Shown: positions 1-6,910 of the stretch, piece by piece
Numbering within the stretch: position 1 is the stretch's first letter
Layout: each line of letters opens with the position of its first letter
Source of the DNA: an uncultured Blautia sp.
Lineage (GTDB): Bacteria; Bacillota; Clostridia; Lachnospirales; Lachnospiraceae
Reading direction: 5' to 3'
NCBI GenBank assembly: GCA_900547615.1
Contig: URHH01000044.1
Span: 1 to 18,571, forward strand
Length of the DNA: 18,571 nt
Notes under the pieces: model-generated
What the model was told of the DNA's origin: nothing
The model's input: only the letters and a program-made list of their open reading frames with translations
Database searches by the model: none
Made by a program: the position numbers and the translations under genes

Positions 1-754
1 GTCCGGAAAAAGCCATAACTTTGGCGACGGATTTGCAAAAGCATTCGGCATTCAGTATACAGACAAAGAAAATAAATTACAGTACGTACACCAGACTTCC
101 TGGGGTATGACAACAAGAATGATCGGCGCGATCATTATGGTACACGGCGACAACAGCGGTCTTGTACTTCCTCCGAGAATCGCTCCGGTACAGGCTGTGA
201 TCATTCCGATCCAGCAGAGAAAAGAAGGCGTTCTGGAAAAAGCAGACGAGCTGTTCGAGGCTCTTAAGGCAGCAGGAGTCCGCGTAAAAGTAGACGACAC
301 AGATAAGAGCCCGGGATTCAAGTTTGCAGAGCAGGAAATGCGAGGCATTCCGGTTCGTATTGAATGCGGTCCAAAAGATATTGAACAGGGTCAGGCTGTG
401 ATCTGCCGCCGTGACACAAGAGAAAAATATGTGGTGAAATTCGAGGAGCTTACAGAGAAGGTAACAGAGATCCTGGATACCATGCAGCATGAGATGCTGG
501 AAAGAGCCCGCGCGCACAGAGACGCACACACATATGTGGCAACAAACTACGAAGAGTTCAAAGACACGATCAACAACAAGCCAGGTTTTGTAAAAGCCAT
601 GTGGTGCGGCTGCCAGGAATGCGAAGACAAGATCAAAGAAGACGTACAGGCAACTTCAAGATGTATGCCGTTTGAGCAGGAGCAGTTAAGCGATGTATGC
701 GTATGCTGCGGAAAACCGGCGAAAAAGATGGTATACTGGGGAAGAGCATATTAA
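1..754 (+). CDS. proS: Proline--tRNA ligase, C-terminal part (5' truncated by window edge)
   Basis: Charges tRNA-Pro with proline in the cytoplasm. The frame is open from base 2, so the gene begins upstream of the window; about 250 codons are visible. The fragment shows class II motif 3 (GDNSGLVLPPR), followed by the anticodon-binding domain (IAPVQAVIIP onward). It ends in a cysteine-rich zinc-binding domain (CGCQEC ... CVCCGKP) and the C-terminal sequence WGRAY. This architecture, with a zinc domain and a terminal tyrosine, is that of the eukaryote/archaeal-like ProRS used by many Clostridia, not the E. coli type with an editing insertion. The stop at 752-754 lies 18 nt before the chosen cca start, so the two genes are probably co-transcribed. 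Identity is secure; only the N-terminal half is unseen. Confidence 0.96.
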   Translation, partial: SGKSHNFGDGFAKAFGIQYTDKENKLQYVHQTSWGMTTRMIGAIIMVHGDNSGLVLPPRIAPVQAVIIPIQQRKEGVLEKADELFEALKAAGVRVKVDDTDKSPGFKFAEQEMRGIPVRIECGPKDIEQGQAVICRRDTREKYVVKFEELTEKVTEILDTMQHEMLERARAHRDAHTYVATNYEEFKDTINNKPGFVKAMWCGCQECEDKIKEDVQATSRCMPFEQEQLSDVCVCCGKPAKKMVYWGRAY

Positions 755-772
755 TTGGAAGAAGGAATGGAC

Positions 773-2098
773 ATGGAGTTAAAAATCCCGGAAAAAGCGG
801 AAATCATACTGCATACACTGGAGGAAGCAGGATACGAGGCATATGTGGTGGGCGGCTGCGTCCGGGATTCCATTCTCGGACGTTCTCCCGATGACTGGGA
901 CATTACCACCTCCGCAAAACCGGAGGAGGTAAAAGCCCTGTTTCGAAGAACGGTAGATACCGGGCTCATTCACGGGACCGTAACTGTAATGCTTGACAAA
1001 GAAGGCTTTGAAGTTACCACATACCGGGTAGACGGGGAGTACGAGGACGGCAGACACCCAAAAGAGGTTTCTTTTACGGCAAGTCTTGAGGAAGATTTAA
1101 AACGACGGGACTTTACCATGAATGCAATGGCGTACAATCCCAAAAGAGGTCTGGTGGATTTATTCGGCGGCGTACAGGATATGGAAAACCGGATTGTCCG
1201 CTGCGTGGGAAATCCTGTGGAGCGCTTTACAGAAGATGCCCTTCGGATCCTTCGGGCGGTCCGTTTTTCTGCCCAGCTTGGTTTTTCCATTGAGGGGGAA
1301 ACATTAAAAGCCATTTCCGCACTTGCTCCAAACCTGAAATACGTAAGTGCAGAGCGGATACAGGTGGAGCTTTTAAAGCTTCTTGTATCTCCGCACCCGG
1401 ATTATCTTCGGACTGCTTATGAGGCGGGTATTACAAAGGAAATCCTTCCGGAATTTGACAGGTGCATGGAAACAGAACAGAATACGCCCCATCACTGTTA
1501 CACAGTAGGGGAACACACTCTGCAGAGCCTTTTAAATATCCGGGCAGATAAAGTGCTTCGTCTTACCATGCTCCTTCACGATTTCGGAAAGCCTTTTGTG
1601 AAGCGCACAGATGAAAACGGAAGAGACCATTTTAAAACCCACGGACCGGAGGGGGAAAAGATGGCAGTTTCTATTTTAAGGCGGCTTAAAATGGATAACG
1701 ATACCATTCGAAAGGTGCGTTCTCTTATTAAGTGGCACGATTTCCGTCCAAAAGGAGACGCAGTTTCCGTAAGAAAAGCGATAAGCATGATCGGGGAAGA
1801 ACTGTTTCCTTTGTACCTTGAGGTGCAGCGGGCAGATATTTTGGCGCAGAGCCTGTATAAGAGAGAGGAAAAACTGAAACGCCTCTCCAGCGTGAAAGCA
1901 CTTTATAAAGAGATTATGGACAGGGGAGAGTGCATTTCCCTTAAAACAATGGCTCTTACAGGCAGGGATCTAATTGACGCAGGCTATGCACCGGGAAAAG
2001 AGCTTGGGGAGATTTTGGAGAGACTTCTTGCCCATGTTCTGGAAAATCCGGAAGACAACAAAAAAGAAATACTTTTAAAACTTGCAGGGACAGTGTGA
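773..2098 (+). CDS. cca: CCA-adding tRNA nucleotidyltransferase with HD domain
   Basis: Adds or repairs the 3' CCA of tRNAs without a nucleic-acid template. About 441 aa. The class II signature is complete: VVGGCVRDSILG near residues 25-36, the catalytic carboxylates in DDWDIT (D41 and D43), RRDFTMNAMAY, and TEDALRILRAVRFSAQLGF. An HD hydrolase-type domain follows (MLLHDFGKP). The frame is open back to a TTG at 755 and has an ATG at 767. I chose ATG 773 because AAGGA at 762-766 sits 6 nt upstream, whereas the other starts have no usable spacing. The tRNA-Tyr in this window does not encode CCA, so this enzyme is needed for it. Its stop codon lies inside a terminator hairpin. Function is certain; the exact start is moderately certain. 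Confidence 0.95.
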   Translation: MELKIPEKAEIILHTLEEAGYEAYVVGGCVRDSILGRSPDDWDITTSAKPEEVKALFRRTVDTGLIHGTVTVMLDKEGFEVTTYRVDGEYEDGRHPKEVSFTASLEEDLKRRDFTMNAMAYNPKRGLVDLFGGVQDMENRIVRCVGNPVERFTEDALRILRAVRFSAQLGFSIEGETLKAISALAPNLKYVSAERIQVELLKLLVSPHPDYLRTAYEAGITKEILPEFDRCMETEQNTPHHCYTVGEHTLQSLLNIRADKVLRLTMLLHDFGKPFVKRTDENGRDHFKTHGPEGEKMAVSILRRLKMDNDTIRKVRSLIKWHDFRPKGDAVSVRKAISMIGEELFPLYLEVQRADILAQSLYKREEKLKRLSSVKALYKEIMDRGECISLKTMALTGRDLIDAGYAPGKELGEILERLLAHVLENPEDNKKEILLKLAGTV

Positions 2099-2122
2099 AA
2101 ACGCTGTCTCTTTTTTCTTTTT
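2087..2122 (+). terminator. Rho-independent terminator overlapping the cca stop codon
   Basis: The arm GGGACAGTGT-type sequence at 2087-2096 pairs with 2101-2110 around a GAAA tetraloop (2097-2100), giving about 10 bp including two G-U pairs. It is followed by TTTTTTCTTTTT. The TGA stop of cca (2096-2098) straddles the stem top and the loop, so a terminating ribosome covers the hairpin. It separates proS-cca from the sporulation-type gene downstream. Confidence 0.88.
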
Positions 2123-2150
2123 CATATCCCTCATTTGTGGGACATAAGTA
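2122..2150 (+). promoter_or_regulatory. Candidate mother-cell (sigma-E/K-like) promoter for the cotS-like gene
   Basis: TCATATC at 2122-2128 matches the B. subtilis sigma-E -35 consensus KMATATT at 6 of 7 positions. After a 14-nt spacer comes CATAAGTA (2143-2150), which keeps the CATA core of sigma-E/sigma-K -10 boxes but misses the later positions of CATACANT. It lies just after the cca terminator and about 34 nt before the GTG start of a spore-coat-family gene, where a sporulation promoter is expected. The motif reading is inference from Bacillus consensus sequences. Confidence 0.42.
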
Positions 2151-2183
2151 TAGAAGGTACAAAAACAAGAGGGGGATTATAAA

Positions 2184-3158
2184 GTGTTTGATTATGGACT
2201 CAGTACCCTGGAGCAGTACGGTCTTACTGCGAAAAGTACCCTGCGCACGAGAGGCGCACTTTTGTGTCACACAGAGAAAGGGCTTCTTATACTCAGGGAA
2301 TTCGGAGGTTCTGAAAGAAAGCTTAAGTTTCAGCAGCAGCTTTTAAAAACACTGAAGGAAGCCGGGATTATGGTGGACTGCTTCCTGGAAAATCAGGAGG
2401 GAAATCTTGTAAGCTATGATAAGGACGGGATTCCATTTACTCTCCAGAACTGGTTTGAAGGGCGGGAGTGCGACACAAAATCTGAGGAAGATGTAATAAG
2501 AAGCGTTTCTGCACTTGGAAGACTGCACAAAGTCATGAAAATGGAGGGAGAAAGGAATTATCAGGAGAAGTCATTAAAAGAAGAATACATGCGCCACAAT
2601 CAGGAGCTTCGGAAAATCAGGAAGTTTATCAGAAGTCACGGGGCAGTGTGCAGCTTCGAAAAAGATTATCTGGCAAGCGTGGAGTGGTTTCTGGAAAAAG
2701 GAGAGAAGGCGCTTGCCATGCTGGAAAAGACGGAATATGAGATATTGAGGGAAGCTTCTTTTCAGGAGGGCTGTATCTGCCACGGAGAGTACAATCAGCA
2801 CAATGTACTGATAACAGGAAAAGGCGTGGCAGTGACAAACTTCGGACACTTTACCTTTGATGTGCAGATTGGAGATTTATATCGGTTTATGCGTAAAGTT
2901 CTGGAGAAGTATGGCTGGGATTTAAGACTTTCACAGAAAATGCTTTCTGCCTATAATAAAGAACGGGTTATTTCCAAAGAAGAGTGGGAAAACTTAAAAG
3001 TGCGTTTTACTTACCCGGAAAAATACTGGAAACTGGCAAATTATTATTTCTGCCACAATAAGGCATGGATTTCCGAAAAAAATGCGGAAAAGCTCAGAAA
3101 TCTTATAGAGCAGAAGGAAATCTGGGGTGAATTTCCTGAAAAATGTTTTGGAAAATGA
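2184..3158 (+). CDS. CotS-family spore coat protein (kinase-like fold, degenerate active site)
   Basis: A 324-aa protein of the CotS/CotI/YtaA spore-coat family, which has an aminoglycoside-phosphotransferase-like kinase fold. In B. subtilis these proteins sit in the spore coat. The family features seen are an N-terminal lobe (residues 1-90), LGRLHKV in the middle, a catalytic-loop equivalent HGEYNQHN (200-207), and a DFD-loop equivalent TNFG (N219) followed by IGDLYRFMRKV. Both expected catalytic aspartates are replaced (Asp to Glu at 202, Asp to Asn at 219), so it may bind a ligand without phosphorylating it. The start is GTG 2184 with GAGGGGG about 8 nt upstream. The gene is monocistronic by appearance, with a terminator before it and a promoter-like sequence after it. 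The family call is firm; the substrate or partner is unknown. Confidence 0.8.
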   Translation: MFDYGLSTLEQYGLTAKSTLRTRGALLCHTEKGLLILREFGGSERKLKFQQQLLKTLKEAGIMVDCFLENQEGNLVSYDKDGIPFTLQNWFEGRECDTKSEEDVIRSVSALGRLHKVMKMEGERNYQEKSLKEEYMRHNQELRKIRKFIRSHGAVCSFEKDYLASVEWFLEKGEKALAMLEKTEYEILREASFQEGCICHGEYNQHNVLITGKGVAVTNFGHFTFDVQIGDLYRFMRKVLEKYGWDLRLSQKMLSAYNKERVISKEEWENLKVRFTYPEKYWKLANYYFCHNKAWISEKNAEKLRNLIEQKEIWGEFPEKCFGK

Positions 3159-3164
3159 TTTTAC

Positions 3165-3193
3165 TTTTCTTTTCAGAAGAAGTGTTATATAAT
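3165..3193 (+). promoter_or_regulatory. Candidate sigma-A promoter for the phosphoglucomutase gene
   Basis: There is a perfect TATAAT at 3188-3193. The -35 region at the correct 17-bp spacing is only TTTTCT (3165-3170), a weak match. It lies in the 99-nt gap between the cotS-like gene and the mutase, about 65 nt before its ATG. The call rests on the -10 box alone. Confidence 0.45.
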
Positions 3194-3257
3194 GAGAAGC
3201 GTAAATTGCAGTTGGAAAAAGGCTGTAAATAAAGGAAAGTACAGGGAGGAAATTGCT

Positions 3258-4988
3258 ATGGATTATAAAGAGATTTATGCTCAATGGCTGGAGAACTCAT
3301 ACTTTGATGAAGCAACAAAAGAAGAACTGAAATCTATCGAAAATGATGAAAAAGAGATTCAGGAACGCTTCTATATGGACTTGGAATTTGGAACAGCGGG
3401 ACTTAGAGGAATTATCGGTGCAGGTACAAACCGCATGAATATTTATGTGGTAAGACGCGCCACACAGGGACTTGCAAATTATATTGCAAAAGTGGGAAAA
3501 CAGTCCCAGGGCGTTGCCATTGCTTATGATTCCCGTCATATGTCTCCGGAGTTTGCGAAAGAAGCTGCATTATGTCTTGCTGCAAACGGAATTAAGGCGT
3601 ATATTTTTGAATCTTTAAGACCGACACCGGAGCTGTCTTTTGCGGTGCGTCATCTCGGCTGTGTGGCAGGCATCAATATTACAGCAAGTCATAATCCGCC
3701 GGAATATAACGGATACAAGGTATACTGGGAGGACGGCGCGCAGATCACACCGCCTCATGATACAGGGATCATGGGAGAAGTAAAAGCAATTTCCGACTGG
3801 GAAACTGTAAAGACAGCTTCACAGGAAGAGGCAGAGGCAAAAGGCCTTTACCAGGTAATCGGTGCAGAGGTGGACGACGCTTATATTGCAGAGCTTAAGA
3901 AACAGGTTCTTCACATGGACGCCATTGAAAAAGAGGGAAAGAATCTGAAAATTGTATATTCTCCTCTTCACGGCACAGGAAATATTCCTGCAAGAAGAAT
4001 CTTAAAAGAGCTTGGTTTTGAAAATGTGTACGTAGTAAAAGAGCAGGAGCTGCCGGACGGAGATTTCCCGACGGTAAGCTATCCGAATCCGGAGGCAGCA
4101 GAAGCCTTTGAGCTTGGCTTAAAGCTTGCAAAAGAAGTGGACGCAGACCTTGTTCTTGCAACGGACCCGGACGCAGACCGTCTCGGAGTGCGCGTAAAAG
4201 ACAAAAACGGAGAATATCACGATCTTACCGGAAATATGTCAGGCTGTCTCCTTGCAAATTATGAGATTGGGCAGAGAAAAGCGCTGAAAGGACTTCCGGA
4301 GGACGGCGCGCTCATTAAGACTATCGTTACAAGCAATCTGGCAGACGCTATTGCGAAAGGATACGGCGTAAACCTGATCGAGGTTCTGACAGGCTTTAAG
4401 TTTATCGGACAGCAGATCCTCGGATTTGAAAACAGCAAAAAAGGTTCTTACCTGTTCGGATTTGAGGAGAGCTACGGCTGCCTGATCGGAACATACGCAA
4501 GAGATAAGGATGCCATTGTCGCAACTATGGCACTCTGTGAGGCTGCCGCTTACTATAAGACACAGGGCAAGACTTTATGGGACGCTATGATCGATATGTA
4601 TGAGGAATTTGGCTATTATAAAGACGATATTCAGTCTGTGACCTTAAAAGGCATGGAAGGTCTTGAGAAGATCCAGCAGATCATGAATACCCTCCGCCAG
4701 AATCCGCCGGCAGAGTTTGCAGGTCATAAAGTAACTTCTGTAAGAGATTATAAAGAGAATACGATCAAAGATCTGGCAACAGGGGAAGTGAAGCCTACCG
4801 GACTTCCGAACTCCAACGTTCTTTACTATGATCTGACAGACGATGCCTGGGTATGTGTAAGACCTTCCGGAACAGAGCCGAAAGTAAAATTCTATTATGG
4901 TGTAAAAGGAACTTCTCTTACAGATGCAGATGAGAAATCTTTTCTTATGGGAAAAGCCGTTCTTGACCTGGTAGATTCCATGATGTAA
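3258..4988 (+). CDS. pgcA: Alpha-phosphoglucomutase (phosphohexomutase family)
   Basis: Interconverts glucose-1-phosphate and glucose-6-phosphate in the cytoplasm, linking glycogen/maltodextrin and cell-envelope precursor synthesis to glycolysis. At 576 aa it is the length of B. subtilis PgcA. All four family loops are present: the phosphoserine loop TASHNP (S144), the metal loop DPDADR (303-308), the sugar-specificity loop GFEES (401-405), and the phosphate-binding loop RPSGTEP (535-541). The frame is open upstream to 3192, but ATG 3258 has GGGAGGA at 3244-3250 with 7-nt spacing and gives the usual N-terminus (MDYKEIYAQWL). mazG starts 4 nt after the stop. Phosphomannomutase activity cannot be excluded from sequence. 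The symbol follows the B. subtilis orthologue. Confidence 0.92.
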   Translation: MDYKEIYAQWLENSYFDEATKEELKSIENDEKEIQERFYMDLEFGTAGLRGIIGAGTNRMNIYVVRRATQGLANYIAKVGKQSQGVAIAYDSRHMSPEFAKEAALCLAANGIKAYIFESLRPTPELSFAVRHLGCVAGINITASHNPPEYNGYKVYWEDGAQITPPHDTGIMGEVKAISDWETVKTASQEEAEAKGLYQVIGAEVDDAYIAELKKQVLHMDAIEKEGKNLKIVYSPLHGTGNIPARRILKELGFENVYVVKEQELPDGDFPTVSYPNPEAAEAFELGLKLAKEVDADLVLATDPDADRLGVRVKDKNGEYHDLTGNMSGCLLANYEIGQRKALKGLPEDGALIKTIVTSNLADAIAKGYGVNLIEVLTGFKFIGQQILGFENSKKGSYLFGFEESYGCLIGTYARDKDAIVATMALCEAAAYYKTQGKTLWDAMIDMYEEFGYYKDDIQSVTLKGMEGLEKIQQIMNTLRQNPPAEFAGHKVTSVRDYKENTIKDLATGEVKPTGLPNSNVLYYDLTDDAWVCVRPSGTEPKVKFYYGVKGTSLTDADEKSFLMGKAVLDLVDSMM

Positions 4989-4992
4989 AGAT

Positions 4993-5412
4993 ATGGAAAA
5001 GAATACAGAATATACCTTTGACGATTTTGTGGAGATTGTGTGGGAGCTTCGAAAAAAATGTCCCTGGGACAGCGTACAGACACATTCGTCTCTTCGCACC
5101 TGCCTGGAGAACGAGTCACGTGAAGTTCTGGACGGGATTTCCATTCTTGAGGAAACAGGAGACGGAGACAATCTCTGTGAGGAGCTTGGAGACCTTCTTT
5201 TGCAGATTGTACTTCACGGTGTTATCGCGCAGGAGGAAGGGATTTTCACATTGGAAGATGTGATTTCCGGGATTTCCCGGAAGATGAAATTCCGTCATCC
5301 GAAGATTTTCCGGCCGGAGGATAAAGAGGCTGCAGCCATGAGCTGGGACGAGCTGAAACGGGAAGAACATATTTTACGGGAAAAACTGGCAAATCAGGAC
5401 AGAAACGCCTAA
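4993..5412 (+). CDS. mazG: Stand-alone MazG-domain nucleoside triphosphate pyrophosphohydrolase
   Basis: A 139-aa all-alpha MazG domain; family members hydrolyse (d)NTPs to monophosphates plus pyrophosphate in housecleaning. The signature CPWDSVQTHSSLRTCL is present at residues 23-38, followed by LENESREV and the second metal half-site EELGDLLLQ, then the conserved RHPKIF. The usual EExxE metal motif reads NESRE here, so the first Glu is replaced by Asn. The start ATG lies 4 nt after the mutase stop with only a weak TAAAG upstream, which suggests translational coupling. In B. subtilis the gene at this place (yabN, before rqcP-yabP) fuses a tetrapyrrole-methylase domain to MazG; here only MazG exists. 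Family secure; catalytic competence and substrate uncertain. Confidence 0.85.
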   Translation: MEKNTEYTFDDFVEIVWELRKKCPWDSVQTHSSLRTCLENESREVLDGISILEETGDGDNLCEELGDLLLQIVLHGVIAQEEGIFTLEDVISGISRKMKFRHPKIFRPEDKEAAAMSWDELKREEHILREKLANQDRNA

Positions 5413-5428
5413 AATAAACAGAAAAACC

Positions 5429-5457
5429 TTGACAATACAGGGCAAAAGGTATATATA
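5429..5457 (+). promoter_or_regulatory. Strong sigma-A promoter for hup
   Basis: A perfect TTGACA at 5429-5434 and TATATA at 5452-5457 are separated by 17 bp. The site lies in the 118-nt gap before the HU gene and leaves a leader of roughly 65 nt. A strong promoter fits the high expression known for HU. Confidence 0.85.
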
Positions 5458-5467
5458 TAAATGATAT

Positions 5468-5491
5468 AGCGCTGTCGCAGGGACAGGCGCT
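5468..5491 (+). repeat. Stem-loop in the hup 5' leader
   Basis: AGCGCTGTC (5468-5476) can pair with GACAGGCGCT (5482-5491) with one bulged G and the 5-nt loop GCAGG. There is no U-tract, so it is not a terminator. It begins a few bases after the expected transcription start and could stabilise the mRNA or regulate hup. It is visible in the sequence; the role is unknown. Confidence 0.5.
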
Positions 5492-5530
5492 GCACAACAA
5501 GAAAGAACTTAATGTATAGGAGGAAACACC

Positions 5531-5809
5531 ATGAATAAAACAGAATTAGTAGCAGCTATGGCAAAAGACACAAACCTTTCCAAAAAAGATGTGGAAGATG
5601 TATTAAAGTCTTTTGTTGATGTTGTATCCCAGGAGCTGAAAAACGGTGGAAAAATTCAGTTAGTCGGCTTCGGTACTTTCGAAGTAAGCGAAAGAGCTGC
5701 TAGAGAGGGAAGAAATCCTCAGACTGGTGCTACCATGAAAATTGAAGCTTCCAAGGCTCCGAAATTTAAAGCAGGAAAAGCTTTAAAAGATTTAGTAAAT
5801 GGTAAATAA
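5531..5809 (+). CDS. hup: HU-family histone-like DNA-binding protein
   Basis: A small basic dimeric nucleoid protein that bends and coats DNA. At 92 aa it has exactly HU length. It starts MNKTELVAAMA and carries the DNA-binding beta-arm signature GFGTFEVSERAAREGRNPQTG (with one break, residues 46-66) including the intercalating proline, then KFKAGKALK. The AGGAGG at 5518-5523 is 7 nt from the ATG. It has its own strong promoter and a terminator, so it is probably transcribed largely alone with some read-through into rqcP. HU next to rqcP/yabP is common in Clostridia. IHF is excluded because there is a single gene of the Firmicutes HU type. Confidence 0.96.
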   Translation: MNKTELVAAMAKDTNLSKKDVEDVLKSFVDVVSQELKNGGKIQLVGFGTFEVSERAAREGRNPQTGATMKIEASKAPKFKAGKALKDLVNGK

Positions 5810-5820
5810 GAATGACCACA

Positions 5821-5851
5821 GGGGGAACGGCAGGTTCCCCCTTTTCTTTTT
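5821..5851 (+). terminator. Rho-independent terminator after hup
   Basis: The perfect 8-bp stem GGGGGAAC (5821-5828) / GTTCCCCC (5834-5841) has a 5-nt loop GGCAG and is followed by TTTTCTTTTT. Only 25 nt separate it from the rqcP start and no promoter is visible there, so rqcP probably relies on read-through. Confidence 0.93.
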
Positions 5852-5876
5852 GAAAAATAAGTAAGGAGAAACGATT

Positions 5877-6116
5877 ATGCGTTTAGATAAGTATTTAAAA
5901 GTATCACGTCTGATCAAAAGGCGTACTGTGGCAAACGAGGCGTGTGATGCAGGAAGAGTTCTTGTAAACGACAAGCCTGCAAAAGCGTCTGTGTCAGTAA
6001 AAGCAGGAGATGTCATTGAAATCCAGTTTGGAAGCCGCAATGTAAAGGTGGAAGTTCTGGATGTGAAAGAGACTGTGAAAAAAGAAGAGGTGGAGAGCCT
6101 TTACCGCTACCTGTGA
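5877..6116 (+). CDS. rqcP: RNA-binding S4-domain protein RqcP (ribosome quality control)
   Basis: A 79-aa S4/Hsp15-type RNA-binding protein. It starts MRLDKYLKVSRLIKRRTVANEACDAG (shown in part), with the S4 fold covering residues 1-60 and GRVLVNDKPAK as the second helix-turn element. In B. subtilis the orthologue (formerly YabO) works with RqcH on stalled 50S subunits during C-terminal alanine tailing. Assignment to RqcP over other S4 proteins rests on length and on position directly before yabP-yabQ-divIC, as in Bacillus. The RBS AAGGAG at 5863-5868 is well placed. The short distance to the hup terminator suggests expression by read-through. Confidence 0.88.
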   Translation: MRLDKYLKVSRLIKRRTVANEACDAGRVLVNDKPAKASVSVKAGDVIEIQFGSRNVKVEVLDVKETVKKEEVESLYRYL

Positions 6117-6121
6117 GAAAG

Positions 6122-6150
6122 GTCTATTTTCCCGGCGCTGCTCATACAAT
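6122..6150 (+). promoter_or_regulatory. Candidate sigma-E promoter for yabP-yabQ
   Basis: CATACAAT at 6143-6150 is an exact match to the sigma-E -10 consensus CATACANT. Fourteen nt upstream is GTCTATT (6122-6128), a 5 of 7 match to the -35 consensus KMATATT. The expected transcription start is near 6157, just before the yabP ribosome binding site at 6175-6179. The B. subtilis yabP gene is expressed from a sigma-E promoter during sporulation, which supports the reading. The sites overlap the hairpin annotated at 6128-6172. Confidence 0.6.
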
Positions 6151-6172
6151 AACGTATAGGAATGCCGGGAAA
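6128..6172. repeat. Inverted repeat (9-bp stem) between rqcP and yabP
   Basis: TTTCCCGGC (6128-6136) is perfectly complementary to GCCGGGAAA (6164-6172). The 27-nt loop contains a small inner stem, ATAC/GTAT. Neither strand has a U-tract after it, so a classical terminator is unlikely. In a read-through transcript from hup/rqcP it would form directly before the yabP ribosome binding site. In a transcript starting at the sigma-E-like promoter the left arm would be missing. Confidence 0.7.
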
Positions 6173-6185
6173 GCGAGGGTGCAGA

Positions 6186-6467
6186 TTGGAAGAAAAGAAA
6201 GCAGCGGTTCCCCACACCGTGGAAATTAAGAAGCGCCAGACCGGAAGGGTGACGGGTGTAAAGGAAGTGGATTCTTTTTCCGAGGAGGAGATCCTTCTTC
6301 AGACGGAAGAAGGGAAGCTTCGCATCAAAGGCTCCGGTCTTCATATCCAGTCCCTTGATCTGCAGGAGGGAATCCTTACAATGGAAGGGCGGACAGACAG
6401 CCTGACGTATCTTTCCAAAGGGGAAAAGGTACATGGCGAATCTCTTTTAAAAAGGCTCTTTCAGTAA
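6186..6467 (+). CDS. yabP: Sporulation protein YabP
   Basis: A 93-aa (from TTG 6186) small beta-rich sporulation protein of the YabP/YqfC family. The conserved centre ITGV-like RVTGVKEVDSFSEEEILLQT, then GSGLHIQSLDLQEG and the terminal GESLLKRLFQ, align well by eye with remembered B. subtilis YabP. It acts in the mother cell; the biochemical role is unknown. The frame also has ATG 6162, but that has no spaced ribosome site. TTG 6186 has GAGGG at 6175-6179 with 6-nt spacing and gives the usual N-terminus MEEKKAAVPH. The gene is followed after 2 nt by yabQ, an arrangement conserved across spore formers, and has a sigma-E-like promoter in front. Confidence 0.87.
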   Translation: MEEKKAAVPHTVEIKKRQTGRVTGVKEVDSFSEEEILLQTEEGKLRIKGSGLHIQSLDLQEGILTMEGRTDSLTYLSKGEKVHGESLLKRLFQ

Positions 6468-6469
6468 AC

Positions 6470-6910
6470 GTGAGTACGTATATGAACAGAGAAGTTATGC
6501 TTTTTTTTCAGGCGGCCTGTGTGGGTGGGGTGCTGCTTCTCTGTTATGATATTCTGGTTGTTTTCCGTAAGGTGATTCCCCACTGTAAGTGGCTGGTGGC
6601 AGCAGAAGATATTCTTTTCTGGATCCTTGCAGGATTTGTCCTGTTTGCAGGGATTTACAGGGGGAATGAAGGGAAAATCAGAAATTTCCTTTTTCTGGGA
6701 AGTTTTCTGGGATTTTGTCTCTGCAGAGCCGCGATCAGTCCTCTATTTGTGTCGATTCTTGTGAAAATCCTGGAATTCCCGGTTTTTCTTATGAAAAAGA
6801 CGGTAAAAAGGTTGCTATTTCCTGTAAAAAGGTGTAAAATTTTTTTGGAAAACAATACCCTGAGTAAGAGGTTGAGGCAAATTGAAAAAAAGCAGGAAAA
6901 AAAGAAATAA
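6470..6910 (+). CDS. yabQ: Spore cortex biosynthesis membrane protein YabQ
   Basis: A 146-aa polytopic membrane protein. In B. subtilis YabQ localises to the membranes around the forespore and is needed for cortex formation. Family marks visible are a first membrane segment (about residues 10-28) followed by CYDIL, then AEDILFWILAG (second segment), YRGNEGKIRNFLFLGSFLGF and a further hydrophobic stretch; the C-terminus is very basic (KKQEKKK). The start is GTG 6470, 2 nt after the yabP stop; ATG 6482 is a possible alternative. Neither has a clear Shine-Dalgarno sequence, implying coupling to yabP. The last 29 nt overlap divIC. Confidence 0.85.
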   Translation: MSTYMNREVMLFFQAACVGGVLLLCYDILVVFRKVIPHCKWLVAAEDILFWILAGFVLFAGIYRGNEGKIRNFLFLGSFLGFCLCRAAISPLFVSILVKILEFPVFLMKKTVKRLLFPVKRCKIFLENNTLSKRLRQIEKKQEKKK

